Origin: Syncephalis fuscata
Taxonomy: Eukaryota; Zoopagomycota; Zoopagomycetes; Zoopagales; Piptocephalidaceae
NCBI GenBank assembly: GCA_025786725.1
Contig: JAHLTZ010000025.1
Coordinates: 124,001 to 188,000 of the forward strand
DNA length: 64,000 nucleotides
Direction of reading: 5' to 3'
Under the pieces are notes generated by a model, which was not told where the DNA came from, made no database searches, and saw only the letters and a list, made by a program, of their open reading frames with translations. Below, one piece after another: positions 13,040 to 24,270 of this stretch (position 1 is the stretch's first letter; the number at the start of each line of letters is the position of its first letter). The position numbers and the translations under genes are program-made.

Positions 13040-15597
13040 TTATAGTGAAATAATCAATGCTAAAATAGCCGGATGATAGCAGAAACAAATAAATGGATAT
13101 ACCATAATACCTGCACGATAATAATCGCTCGCCAAGTGTGTCAGTATGCTGACTGGTGTTGGTAATAAGCCAATTACATTGCCGAGTAATAGCAGACTTG
13201 GTGGAGAAATCAGAACAAGCGCAATAAATTGAACAAAACGAAAACCTTTCAATTCATGCGTAATACTTGGCACTGCTTGATGGGTAAGCAGCAGTACAGG
13301 TGGTGTCACAATTGAGGCTACAATAAGAGCAAAGCTGAAATTGACCACTGAGGCTGTCCATATGGCTACCATCATTAAGGTAATGGCCATTAAGCGCAGT
13401 TTGAACGGTATAGTATAACGGTAACCTGGCAGTCTACCACAGAACCAGACAATGTGCTAATTAAATGCTATAAGCTTTACGTGCGCCTATGAACATAAAC
13501 GCATTTACACCGATATAGGCAATCGTATAAGCGGCCATGCCAGTATACTATTTATATATTAGTTTACCAATGTACTTATACAAATATCTAATAATCAGCA
13601 TATTAATCCACTTACATCTGATCCATTAATGTGGATTGCATCTCAGGTGGCGGAATAGTAAATGTAACAATACCACTCAACATACAACCAATAAATATAA
13701 ACAAGCCGTCCAGCTGGCCAACTTCTCGCCCATGTGACGCAAGCTCAGCGAATCATCCAATGGCTTTTTATCATCCAAGCTTTTGCGATTGCATTGATTC
13801 ACGCAGCGTCTTGACCACTTCCAATGTCTTCCATCGCATGCTAACCGAGTATATATTGATAGTTAAGGCTTATTTCAATTATTATCCACATAATTGTAAA
13901 AGGATATGCTAAATAATAAACAGGCAAGTAATCCAAATAGTGGCGGTAAGTAATTGGCAATAGAAATAAATCGCTTGTGTGATTGTATCAAGTAGAAAAA
14001 GAACGATTGATGGAAATGCTCAAGCAGATTATTAAAACTTCTAAACACTGATTCTATAAGACTGTAATCCATCAGCATAGTTATTATACATATTGTTGCT
14101 ACATTTGGTGTTTATTCTCATTTGCATTTACTTACATGCCAAGTTGTCGCTGATCAAATCCCCAACTATTTGGCACTTTACGAGCTGATAGAGTAACAGC
14201 ATCAATCTTATACCTATAATCAGTAGCTATATGTGTTAGCTTTAACGACTGTCATAATTAATAATATCAACTCACGGATGATAATAGCCGTGTAATTTGA
14301 AGGTCTTCCCGATGCTTGACTCCATATCATTGAAGTAATTGCCTTGAATGAATCATTGTACGAAATCAAATTATCTCGATTATGGTCTGAATGTGCATCC
14401 TCATTTTCTAAAATTACTGCTACATTTTCATCACTGGCAATCTTTGTAATGGTGTTGATCACATCAAGATTTGGTAATTGTCCATTAACACCCACTAGTA
14501 ATAAATTAAATACACATTATAATACTATTACTGATATTATCAACTTACTAAATTCTATTTGTAGTGCATCATATCGATTATTTTCTGTTATAGGCAAATC
14601 GAGAACAATAGCTGCTTGAATTGCTCCAGTCCATAAATTAGGCAAACCTTATTATTATTATTAATTTTATTAATTTTACTATTTACAATCAATCTATTCC
14701 AATTGACTTACCTGTCGTATTATGATAGGCACTAAGCCAGTCAATCTGGCCTTGTTCTCCAGCTGGTATAACAAATACCACATCCTTGGCCCACATTGTC
14801 AAGTCTATATGTGTGTTAGTCATTCAAACGCAGTATCATTAATGATGACCGACCTTTGAATACTTTGGCAATTGCTAGCATCATAGCAATACCACGGGCA
14901 TTTGCTATATAGTATGTTAGTGACTAAATCATTACTCATACTGTACATCTATCGACTTACATCGACCAGTAATCGAAAACCAAGGTGCTGCCAACACAAG
15001 TGCCTCTGCATGATCAGCACGCTGTCCATCGAGAATTCCATAGACATTGACAGCTGGCTGGTGTAAATAATCACTCGAAGAACGTGGATCCACATGCTGT
15101 TCGCCAGTAGTAAATCCCAATTGATTAAATTCATCGTAGACTCGCTTAATGGCACTAATAGTTTAACATATTAGTAGTAAATACTGTTACGCGTCTATTA
15201 CTTACTCAGCGCCTTTATTCTGTTGCAGTAATGTGTCCAATTCAGCTGTAAATCAACTACCCAATCTGCATTCTCGCTTCTGAAGCGTGTATATGGCTGT
15301 CAATAACAGTTCAGTTAATAGACAGTAGCAAGTATTTGTAGCGTATTTGTACTCATACACTCTCAGGTCATCTTACCAGTCCTGGCAATAGTGCACTCTC
15401 AGAGATGTATGTATTTCGCGAGTATTCAGGCACCGGCAAAACAAAAAACCACACAATGCCTACAACAAGCGATACATATCTATAGGCCATAGAGCGAATA
15501 AGCCAAACACGTTCAATGAACCACTCAACAGTCAACACTACCTTAACCAGGGCAGTATTGCGTAAGCTTTATTCAGTATACGCTCTTGTCGCTGCAT
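13040..15597 (-). CDS. GAA1: GPI transamidase subunit Gaa1
   Basis: A multi-membrane-span subunit of the ER complex that attaches GPI anchors to proteins. Family landmarks in order: YVSLVVGIVWFFVLP then NTYISESALLPG; FTTGEQHVDPRSSSDYLHQP; NVYGILDGQRADHAEALVL; MWAKDVVFVIPAGEQGQIDW; VGVNGQLPNLDVINTI; SQASGRPSNYTAI; LEHFHQSFFFYLIQ. A hydrophobic C-terminal region runs to the stop. The start chosen is the in-frame Met at 15595-15597 (MQRQERIL). An upstream ATG at 15621-15623 is out of frame here, but in the duplicate at 57 kb it is in frame because one extra A is present. The copy also shows a base missing here at about 15253 (GTTGAT versus GTTGAA). Convergent with kinase-like A, divergent from TIM22. 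Confidence 0.87.
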
Positions 15598-15660
15598 GCG
15601 ATTCCATAGTTTTCAGTAATCATATTGTATATAGATGACTATACTAAAATAATAATAACA
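14675..15660 (-). repeat. Segmental duplication, copy 1 (inside GAA1)
   Basis: This roughly 985-nt stretch, read on the minus strand, is nearly identical to 57045-58030 on the plus strand, including introns. Differences seen by eye are mostly single bases absent here (an A at 15610-15613, an A at about 15253, a C at about 14930) plus a few substitutions in the last shared intron. Confidence 0.93.
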
Positions 15661-16138
15661 ACAGCTGTGGCTAATAAAGTATGTTTAAAAACAAGGAGAA
15701 TATCATTGTTTACAAAGAATTACAGTAGCAAGTCCAAGGATTATTGATGTAACTATACCGCTATTTTTCTACATGTACGTAGTTTATTAATTGTACTATA
15801 CTTCACTACAAATCATTATATTAGTTGGTGCCTTAAGTTTAACTTTAACTAAAAAGTTAATATGGCAAATTCCTCATCCTACCTAGATTTAACTAAGCGT
15901 AGTTTGTACATTTTAATCGTAATTCTATTAGAAATTATTTAATTCAGTAGATTTATTAAAGCATCGAATAATTACCAGTAAGTATTATAACTAGAATTTA
16001 ATTATAATAGTTATTGTATTAGATTATTAACATTTTAATTGTATGTTTATAGTATGCTTGTTAAATTAAAATCCACAATAAAAAAAGAAAAATACTTTCT
16101 ATTCCGTTTCCCTCCGTTTAACTGAGCATTCATTGGCC
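15598..16138. other. Intergenic, divergent GAA1 / TIM22
   Basis: AT-rich promoter region. The first 60 nt or so belong to the GAA1 5' region shared with the 57 kb duplicate. A pyrimidine-rich stretch (about 16099-16120) precedes the TIM22 start. No other gene is visible. Confidence 0.5.
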
Positions 16139-16777
16139 ATGTCGTTTTTTAATCCTTCAAACCCGCCAACAGCGGACCAGCAAAAGATTGCACATCAAGT
16201 GATGGAATCTTGTGCTGCTAAAACAGTATTCAGTGGAGGTGCCGGTAAGTGTTTAATAGCCGTGTTAAATTGACAACTACTTAGCACGTAATGACGCGTG
16301 TAGGTTTTGGTCTCGGCGCATTATTTGGTCTATTTATGGCGGGTTTGGACTTTTCCACACCTGAACAGCACTTGAATCGACCGGAACCAAAATTGAAGGA
16401 GCAAGTAAAGGATGTTTTCAAGGATATGGGCAAACGAAGCTATTCATCTGCTAAAATTTTGCGGTAGTAGCTGCTATTTATACAGGCGTGGAATGTTATA
16501 TCGAATCAGTATGTGTCAATAGCTTGTTTATTTGATTACAGAATTGCTTACTGTATAAACCTTAGTATCGTGCAACCAATGATTTATACAATAGTGTATC
16601 AGCTGGATGTATTACTGGTGGTATTCTTGCTGCCAAGGGTAGGTTTAATAGCCAAATTATAATTAACAGCACAACTGAATAGTAATAATTAGGTGGCCCA
16701 AGATGGTTGTAGGTGGCTGTGCTGGCTTTGCGGCCTTCTCGGCAGCCATCGATTGGTATATGCACAAAGATCGTTAA
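16139..16777 (+). CDS. TIM22: Mitochondrial inner-membrane translocase subunit Tim22
   Basis: The channel-forming subunit that inserts carrier proteins into the mitochondrial inner membrane. MSFFNPSNPPTADQQKIAHQ leads to the first hydrophobic segment FGLGALFGLFMAGLDF. YTGVECYIESYRATNDLYNS, then SAGCITGGILAAK, and finally GGCAGFAAFSAAIDWYMHKD are hallmark family stretches. The exons are separated by short introns. Two frame breaks each need one added base: the A-run at 16453-16456 (SSAKN|FAVVAAIYTG) and about 16706-16710 before VGGCAG. Everything on both sides is well conserved, so the gene is probably intact in the organism. Confidence 0.9.
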
Positions 16778-17719
16778 TTCTCAGGAAGCATGGCGGGATC
16801 ACATGTTATCCGGCTGTAAACATAGACGCTTGATTATCTTGTGTTAAATATAATTAATTGCTTTAACTTGTAAATAATGTTATATTAATAATTTATATTA
16901 CCAAGTGAATTATATAAAAAGATATGTGATAGTTAGCATGCAAACTGCAATTAGTTTTAGTGTAAATAATATAATTGTTTATTATATTTATTGAATAATA
17001 TCTTTTCATCCAAGCTAATGTTATTTATGATTATTATATAAAAGGTGCTATATATATACCAAGTAAATCAATTTTGCATTTATAGAATTGCCAAACATTT
17101 ATAAAATTTGTAATCAAATTAATGATATTCATTCAAGAAAACAGCTTGGAAAACTATTTGTCAAGTGGTAACTGCTTAAAACTTACAGTTTGTAAATATC
17201 AGCCTGTTAATGAAGTAATATGTTGGTAAACTTGCAAAGTGTCATAAGATTACATGTAGTTTTGTTGGCACATTATGCCTTTTGATGATGTATTTCAGCA
17301 TTATAAATACCAACACAGCTGTATAAAACGGCACATGTTATAACATGGTATTATAAACAACAAAAACGACTTTACATTTAAACTATTGCTTGTTTTACAA
17401 CTATACTAAGTATTATATTTGACATTTGAAATAATTAAATGTGGTAAATAAGCGATTGACCTCTTTAATTGATGCATATCAAACTAAAGATGATTGTTAA
17501 TTACCCAATCAAAATAAGAACTGTTGTATTTTTATTTAATCAGCATGAATGAACGGATGTTAAAATGCTGAATAATATTCTACAGTACCATTTAGTGTTA
17601 ATTATTGTACTAAAAAACACATTTTATACAGTATACTAGCATGCCAAAAAATTGAATATCAATATCAATATTTATTACTAAAAGTAATTTATACCAATGG
17701 TATTTTACGATTGATATTA
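16778..17719. other. Intergenic, convergent TIM22 / kinase-like B
   Basis: Strongly AT-rich, about 940 nt, without a coding pattern or recognisable RNA. I see no clear repeats. Confidence 0.45.
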
Positions 17720-19228
17720 CTAAACAGATGCATGTAAGCGATTAGCATTTGCATTCCTGTCAATTTGTTCCAAATATTGATTTGGCGTTAATCGTTCTTT
17801 GGAATTGATTGCTAATAGCTTATTTAACATGTCAAAAATAGGAGCATATAGATTGAGGCTCCTTATATGCTTGCTACTAACTCTACAATATATTCCCAAT
17901 CGGAAAAATCCATTAAGCAAAAACTTTGAGTAAATTTGAAAGTCGTTATTGCCAAAAACTTTATGCTGCGCAACGATTAATAAATTCATTATTTCTGGAG
18001 TTAAGCTAATCTGTTTGAGTGGTGAGGATGACGCACCGATGCTGTGTCCTATAATGCCACCGCTTGTATTTAGTACAACAGCTCGATCATTATTTGTTGT
18101 TGTTAAACCAGATTTGTAATTTTCTTTAATAAACTTATTGAAGTGAGCCATAAATCTTCTGAATTGCTCTTGTGTATTACCAAGTTCTGGCTGCACGTCT
18201 GGCATTTTGGAAAAAATATCGTTTACAATCGGCTCAAGATACATTTTTTCTTTTAAAGGATAGAGGCCGTATTGAGCAGCATATACAGTTTCGCCAACTT
18301 TCCATAAATCAACCGTACGCGGATCCATTTTAATATTCTCGATCCATTCAGGGGAATATAAAAGGTCTGGCTGAGGTGGATCTATCAATATACGGCATTG
18401 TTTCTAAATTCAATGCGTCTTAGTTGTTCAATCTCCATAACATTGATAATCGGATTTATATCAGAATTTGATCTGACAACAACATCTATGATATCCATTA
18501 GCAGCATTTAAATGTCAACACATTATTCTCTTACTAAAGGCATTTATGTCAATATTGGTCCACCCGATTTTGTGTATATAGTTAATACCTAATTAAAATG
18601 TGCTAAGCAATCTTGTGCTCGCTTAAAGTGTATCAACTGGCCTTACCTCTTATTGCTTTAATAAAAAATGATAAAGATAATTTGTTTCTGTCAAGAGATA
18701 GGTAAGATTCTGTATGTAAATCTGCCGTTCCGTCATATGGGTGAGGCGTAACAAAACAGCGTTTACCTCTCAAAGTAAACGAGCGTTGTGGATTAAAACA
18801 TATTGGCGTCCAGGATCATTTTTCAACAATTCTTGCTTACGCTTAAGGTCCTAAATGTTACGATTAATAATTGGTTGTATTATTGGTCATATTTAGTAAA
18901 TACCTGGAAAAACCGGAATTTATTTTCAAAATTATCTCGTCTGTTACATATAACATTTATATTTATACCACGCAATTGTTGATCCCATGATACCTCGTCC
19001 CCTTGATCAAATTCAACAGGAATATTAAAACCCAAGTATGATTGTGGTGGATCCTGTGCAAATATTTCTATGTATGCTGTTATTAGTATGATGTATCAAA
19101 TAGCTGGCATATGACTTACCCTCGAATAAATTGCCATCACGCGGTATAGCAGCTATAAGCTGAGCAATTAATAGTAGAGCCAAGTTACTACCTATTAATC
19201 TAAGCCAATTCCACTTTATAATTATCAT
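17720..19228 (-). CDS. Secreted protein-kinase-like protein B (paralogue of A, two frame breaks)
   Basis: Paralogue of the gene at 11437-12935, in inverted orientation, with the same exon-intron plan. MIIIKWNWLRLIGSNLALLL begins a signal peptide; QLIAAIPRDGNLFE follows. The large last exon (stop at 17720) carries LLYSPEW, VDLWKVGE and SKERLTPNQYLEQ. The catalytic-loop position reads NIDINAFN, so unlike A the HRD Asp is kept, although His, Arg and Lys are not. Compared base by base with A, one base is missing at about 18790-18794 and one at about 18389-18393 (just before the DPP motif). Each breaks the frame. Either this copy is a young pseudogene or, as elsewhere in the window, these are consensus deletions. 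Function is unknown. Confidence 0.7.
18334..18467 (-). repeat. Near-identical tract shared with kinase-like A
   Basis: This 134-nt tract matches 12202-12336 in gene A with a single missing base and no substitutions that I can see, whereas flanking coding sequence has diverged strongly. It covers the segment before and through the DPP and SPE motifs. Confidence 0.85.
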
Positions 19229-20559
19229 TGTATCTGTAGTTTGTTATCTTAAAAATAGGCATAAAGTATGAGTGCAAACACAGTGTATTTATCGTGAAAA
19301 TACTGAGCAAATACTAAACGGATTGCGTATCAATAGGTTTTTTCGTTTTTATTTTTTTATATTGCCATTTTTAAACAAACCGTGTCGTTGTTATCTATTA
19401 TATATATATATATCCACGAGATACATGCTTGCTTCGAATACAACCTTCCATGTTAAGCAATAGATGACAAAGTGTTAGATATTTAAAATAAAGTGTATAT
19501 ATCCTTATCTTGGCAATAATGTGAATGCATTAGTAATGATGTGCTAATATATAATTTTTACATAAAATAGAACTGATTAATTGTAGCTGAACATTGTATT
19601 AGTAGCTGCTATTTTAAACATTTAAATAAAACTACATTAAAATTTAAATCATTCAGAATTAAATCCGCGTGCTTGGCGGTGATTGTATTAGTTTGAAATG
19701 GTCTGATATTTCCATCCCAGACTAAAGAGCTAGTTTACTTTAACTCTTACATTTTAAGTTCTCAAAGCAAAATTTGTTCCAATCAGAGCCATGCCATTGT
19801 TATACGCAACATGGTTATATTATTTTTATTAAAATGATATTAATAAATTGATTTATTTAAAGAATGCAACATACTATTTGCTTTATTCGAAACATTTGAG
19901 GTTGATTATTATTGTTGTTGGCCATGCGTAAAAAGACTGATCGAATGTTAATAAAATCTATATAATTGCAATTCCATAGCATTTTACATTTGTTGTTATT
20001 GCATCTACGTACAGCATGATTATTGCATTTAATAATCTGTTTCATTTTCTAATATTATATTGATTTTGGACATATTTGATGTAAGATCAATATTAATATA
20101 TTATATAAAAGTTGTTTATTAAACACTTTCCTATAGCCAATCTGACTAAATAAATGACAATATATATATATTAAAGCAATAATAAAAATAACTAATTAAT
20201 TACATTATTGTATTGATAATTACACATGAGTTGATTAATGTTGGATATAATATTATACATTTATAGTAATAAATAAGTTTAATTATGTCTAAAGTATTAA
20301 GAAAAAGTAAGTGAATATTATAAGCAATCATGCGAATGAAGAGTGTATAAAATGTTTATGACTCATATTTTTCACATTCCAGTTCATGTGTATTCAGGCC
20401 GGTGATTGGCCGTGGTTTTAAATCAAGCAGATAATGATACGAGCAATATTTTGTTAAAACGCTTGTTCGGACCGAACATGGCTTTTCTTAGACAAATTTT
20501 CATCCCTTATTTATTTGCCTGGCAGAAACACGTCAATACAATTAAAACATTATTTCAAT
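19229..20559. other. Intergenic, divergent kinase-like B / RAD16
   Basis: About 1.3 kb, very AT-rich, mostly featureless. A two-exon mini-frame begins at 20285 (MSKVLRK, GTAAGT donor, acceptor TTCCAG at about 20381) but ends after 14 codons and is not called as a gene. Confidence 0.4.
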
Positions 20560-23500
20560 ATGCAAACACGCTCTAGTCGACGACATAGCAGTAATGAGCG
20601 AAAGGTCGTGGTTACCCGCTCTACCAGAACGTCCACACGTCAAGTTCGAGTTGTACTAAAAGACACCGCTTTGATGAGAAAACCATTAAGCACGTCCGAT
20701 GTCAACATAAAACGAACAAGCCCACGGCAAGCAAAGCGTCGCCGTGTTCAAACTACAGCGAATAATTCCAAAAGACGAGTTATTAAACAATCTAGCGATA
20801 GCGACGAAATACAAGAAGAAAATGATAGCAAAATTATTAGTAATAGTGATCAAGAAGAAGACAATGAAGATAGTACTGATGAAGAGAGCCAAGAAGAAGA
20901 AGAAGAAGAAGAAGAAGAAGAAGAAGAAGAAAGTGATGATGATGATGACAGCGATGATGATGATGACAGCGATGATGAGTTTAAGCCCGATGTAAAAGAG
21001 TTGTCAAAAATAACAAAAGAAATATCTTCAGATGAAGAAATTAAGGCAGTGTCGGATAAAGAGGATAAAAAGAAAAATACACGAAAGGATAATCGTAGAA
21101 GTAGATATAGCAATGAGTCAGAAGGACCTATAAAACCACCTGATGAGCGTGCTTATAGACTACGTGTAAGAGAAACTCGCTTTTAATAAGCTTTTTTATT
21201 AACATGGTTGAATAGGAGAGTCGCCAGCATGAGCGTCTTATTAAGGTACACCCGACACTGGACACTGTTTGGCAGGATATGGATAAGTTACCAGTTGTTG
21301 AGGCAGTTTGTGAACAGCAGCCACCAGAATTAAAGCTAAAGCTGCTTTCTTTTCAAAAAGAAGGCCTTGGTTGGATGCTAAGGCAGGAGATGAGCAATGT
21401 AAGTAACGATCGCTTTTATCGCAATATAAATACTTACGTCCAATTATTAGTTTCATGGCGGCATATTAGCAGTAGGTATATTGGCGATACAGTAGATATT
21501 GATTAACAAACAAGTGTATCGTTAATTATACATTAGGATGAGATGGGGATGGGTAAATATTACTATACAGCTACCGTATTTATATACTAATGTTGATTAG
21601 GTAAAACCATTCAAATGATTTCTTTGATCGTGAGTCGGCCACGAGGCAAACCCAACCTAATTGTAGCACCAACGGTAAGTAGACTAATGCTTATCGTCTA
21701 CACTTATTTATTAGATTATTTCATGATTTAGGTGGCGTTAATACAATGGTATAATGAAATCAAGAATCACACCACTGGATTGGAAGTACTATTGTTCCAT
21801 GGTAAGTAGTTTTACTACTAATATATAGCTGCGGACCATAACTACGTATAGGCATCAACCGTATAAAAGATCCAAAAGTAATGGCAAACTACGATGTGGT
21901 TTTGACAACATGTAATGACCAATATTTGATATGTATATTACTTTATCTAATTGTATTTTGTGTAGATTCAACGGTAGAATCCACGTTTCGTAAGCAACAG
22001 TATGGATTTAAACGACGAGGAGATCTGGTCAAAGAAAAATCACCATTACATCAAATTGAATGGTTTAGGATTATATTGGATGAAGGTAATTTATACTTTG
22101 TTTACTTAAACAATAGCTGATCATTGCAAATAGCGCATTATATAAAGGATCGTTCATGTAACACGGCACGAGCTGCTGTAAGTTATTTATATGTTAAAAC
22201 GGACAAAGCTGACCGTCTATCTTTCAGTTTACTTTAAACAGTACTCGTAAATGGGCTCTTTCAGGCACACCGATGCAGAATCGCGTCGGTGAACTCTATT
22301 CACTTATTCGTTTTATGCGTATTGTAAGTCATGTTTAGTGTGAATATAGCTATTCATCTAATCAATGATAAATAGGAACCGTACAGTTATTATTTCTGTC
22401 GTAAATGTGAATGTAAAAGTCTGCAATGGAGATTTAGTGATCGTAAAAATTGCGATGACTGTGGACATCATGGCATGTCGTAAGTTGATGTTTATTAATA
22501 GAAATAATTATTTATAATTATTAGACATTTTTGCTGGTGGAATAACGAGATTCTAAAGCCTATTCAAAAGTTTGGTGCCGATGGGCCAGGACTAGAAGGG
22601 TACAGAAAACTGGGCAAGCTTTTGGACCGTATCATGTTGCGACGTGAGTAGAATATATTGAATTTATTTGTAAATGTTTGCTAACGCTATACTATAGGAA
22701 CGAAGAATGAACGCGCCGACGATTTGGGCCTGCCTCCACGAACTGTAACCATTCGTCGTGATTTGTTTAACGAGGAAGAGGAAGACTTTTACGAATCGTT
22801 GTACACAGATACTGCTCGTAAATTCAACACTTATGTCGAAGCAGGCACCGTATTACACAATTATGCTCATATTTTCGAGCTGTTATCGCGTATGCGATTG
22901 GCAGCCAATCACCCCGATCTAATTCGTGCTAACAAGCGAAAAGATGTGCTTGTTTGTGGTATCTGCAATGATGAGGTAGGTGCCCTTTTGTAATCTTTTA
23001 TTAATACAGTAGCTTATCTATGGCGTATAGCCTGAGGATCCGATTATATCCAAGTGTAAACACGTATTCTGTCGTGAAGTAAGTTGCTGCCTGTCATTAC
23101 TGAATACACGCTAATTGTGAATTACTAGGATGCTAATCAATACATATCGAGCTGCATTGAAGAATTGCCGCTTTGTCCAGTTTGTTATGCTCGTTTGACT
23201 CTGGATTTATCGCAGCCAACTTATGAGCTACCAATGCAAAACTCTCAAAGTGTTAGACGCTCTATTGTTAACCAAATCGATATGAACAACTGGCGATCCT
23301 CTACCAAGATTGAAGCACTGGTGGAGGAACTCGATGCATTACGGCGTCGTGATTCATCCCTAAAAAGCTTGATTTTTAGTCAATTTACAGGATTTTTGGA
23401 TTTGGTGCAATGGCGCTTAAATCGCGCCGGTTATCGTTGTTGTCGTTTGGATGGACGTATGGGCCCAATGCAGCGTGATGCAGTTATTCAAGCGTAAGCA

Positions 23501-23939
23501 ATTGGCAATGAATTGATGACATTGCCATTAAAACAAAATGCTTGCTGTGTGTTTATTTTATAGATTTATGACCAAGCCTGAAAATACCATATTTCTTGTG
23601 AGTCTAAAGGTAAATATTTGCTATATAGTTTGCTTTAATGCTCATTATTTTATTTAGGCTGGCGGTATTGCCCTTAATCTCACCGAAGCCAGTCAAGTAT
23701 TTATCATGGATCCCTGGTGGAATCCAGCTGTAGAAGACCAGGCAATGGACCGAATTCATCGTCTAGGTCAATATCGTCCCATTAGAGTGACACGCTTGAT
23801 TGTTGAAAACTCGATAGAGTCGCGTATTGTACAATTGCAGGAAAAGAAGCAGGCACTATTTGAAAGCACCATAGGAAAGGATGCCAATGCGTTGGCCCGT
23901 CTAACTGAAGATGATCTACGGTTTCTTTTCGTACTCTAG
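20560..23939 (+). CDS. RAD16: Rad16-type SWI2/SNF2 ATPase with RING finger (global-genome excision repair)
   Basis: DNA translocase/E3 of the Rad7-Rad16 complex, which repairs lesions in non-transcribed DNA. The start is the ATG at 20560 ([11 protein letters not shown]). A basic then very acidic N-terminus (runs of Glu and Asp, 20887-20990) ends at the first intron, whose donor follows YRLR; the next exon opens [13 protein letters not shown]. Helicase motifs are DEMGMGKTIQ (Walker A, with an intron inside GKT context), DEAH split by an intron, and SGTPMQN. The RING finger CGICNDE...CKHVFCRE...CPVC lies between the two helicase lobes, as in Rad16/Rad5. The second lobe shows [17 protein letters not shown] and [11 protein letters not shown]. 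About thirteen introns; no frame break found. Confidence 0.93.
20887..20990 (+). repeat. Acidic trinucleotide microsatellite in RAD16
   Basis: Runs of GAA followed by GAT encode an uninterrupted Glu tract and then Asp/Ser blocks. Such runs commonly vary in length between strains. Confidence 0.85.
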
Positions 23940-24270
23940 CTATAACTAGCTATAACATTGCTATAATAAATTGAATGAGATTGTTACACAATAAATTCAA
24001 CTATTTAAACGGCCAAATAGCAGATATTGGTCATATATATTTGCATATTAAATAGATAGTAGTAATTGGCTACTTGTGATAAACATTATTTACCATGCAT
24101 ATTCGTCTATTTATGGGTGGCTTTGTAGGGATTATGGATACCAAGCCGCATTTCGTTATTCATTTGATTGTTACACAACATGCCATTTTTGTAATAACCA
24201 TGCCATATGACGTATTTTGATGACGCGTACTATTTACAAAGCTTTATGGCTCACGTTAGGCCAATATTGA
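23940..24270. other. Intergenic RAD16 / ABCC
   Basis: AT-rich spacer, perhaps including 5' non-coding exon sequence of the transporter. No independent gene is visible. Confidence 0.35.

Noticed and set aside
20285..20410. Two-exon mini-gene MSKVLRK...
   Set aside because: It ends after 14 codons, has no recognised similarity and no further support.
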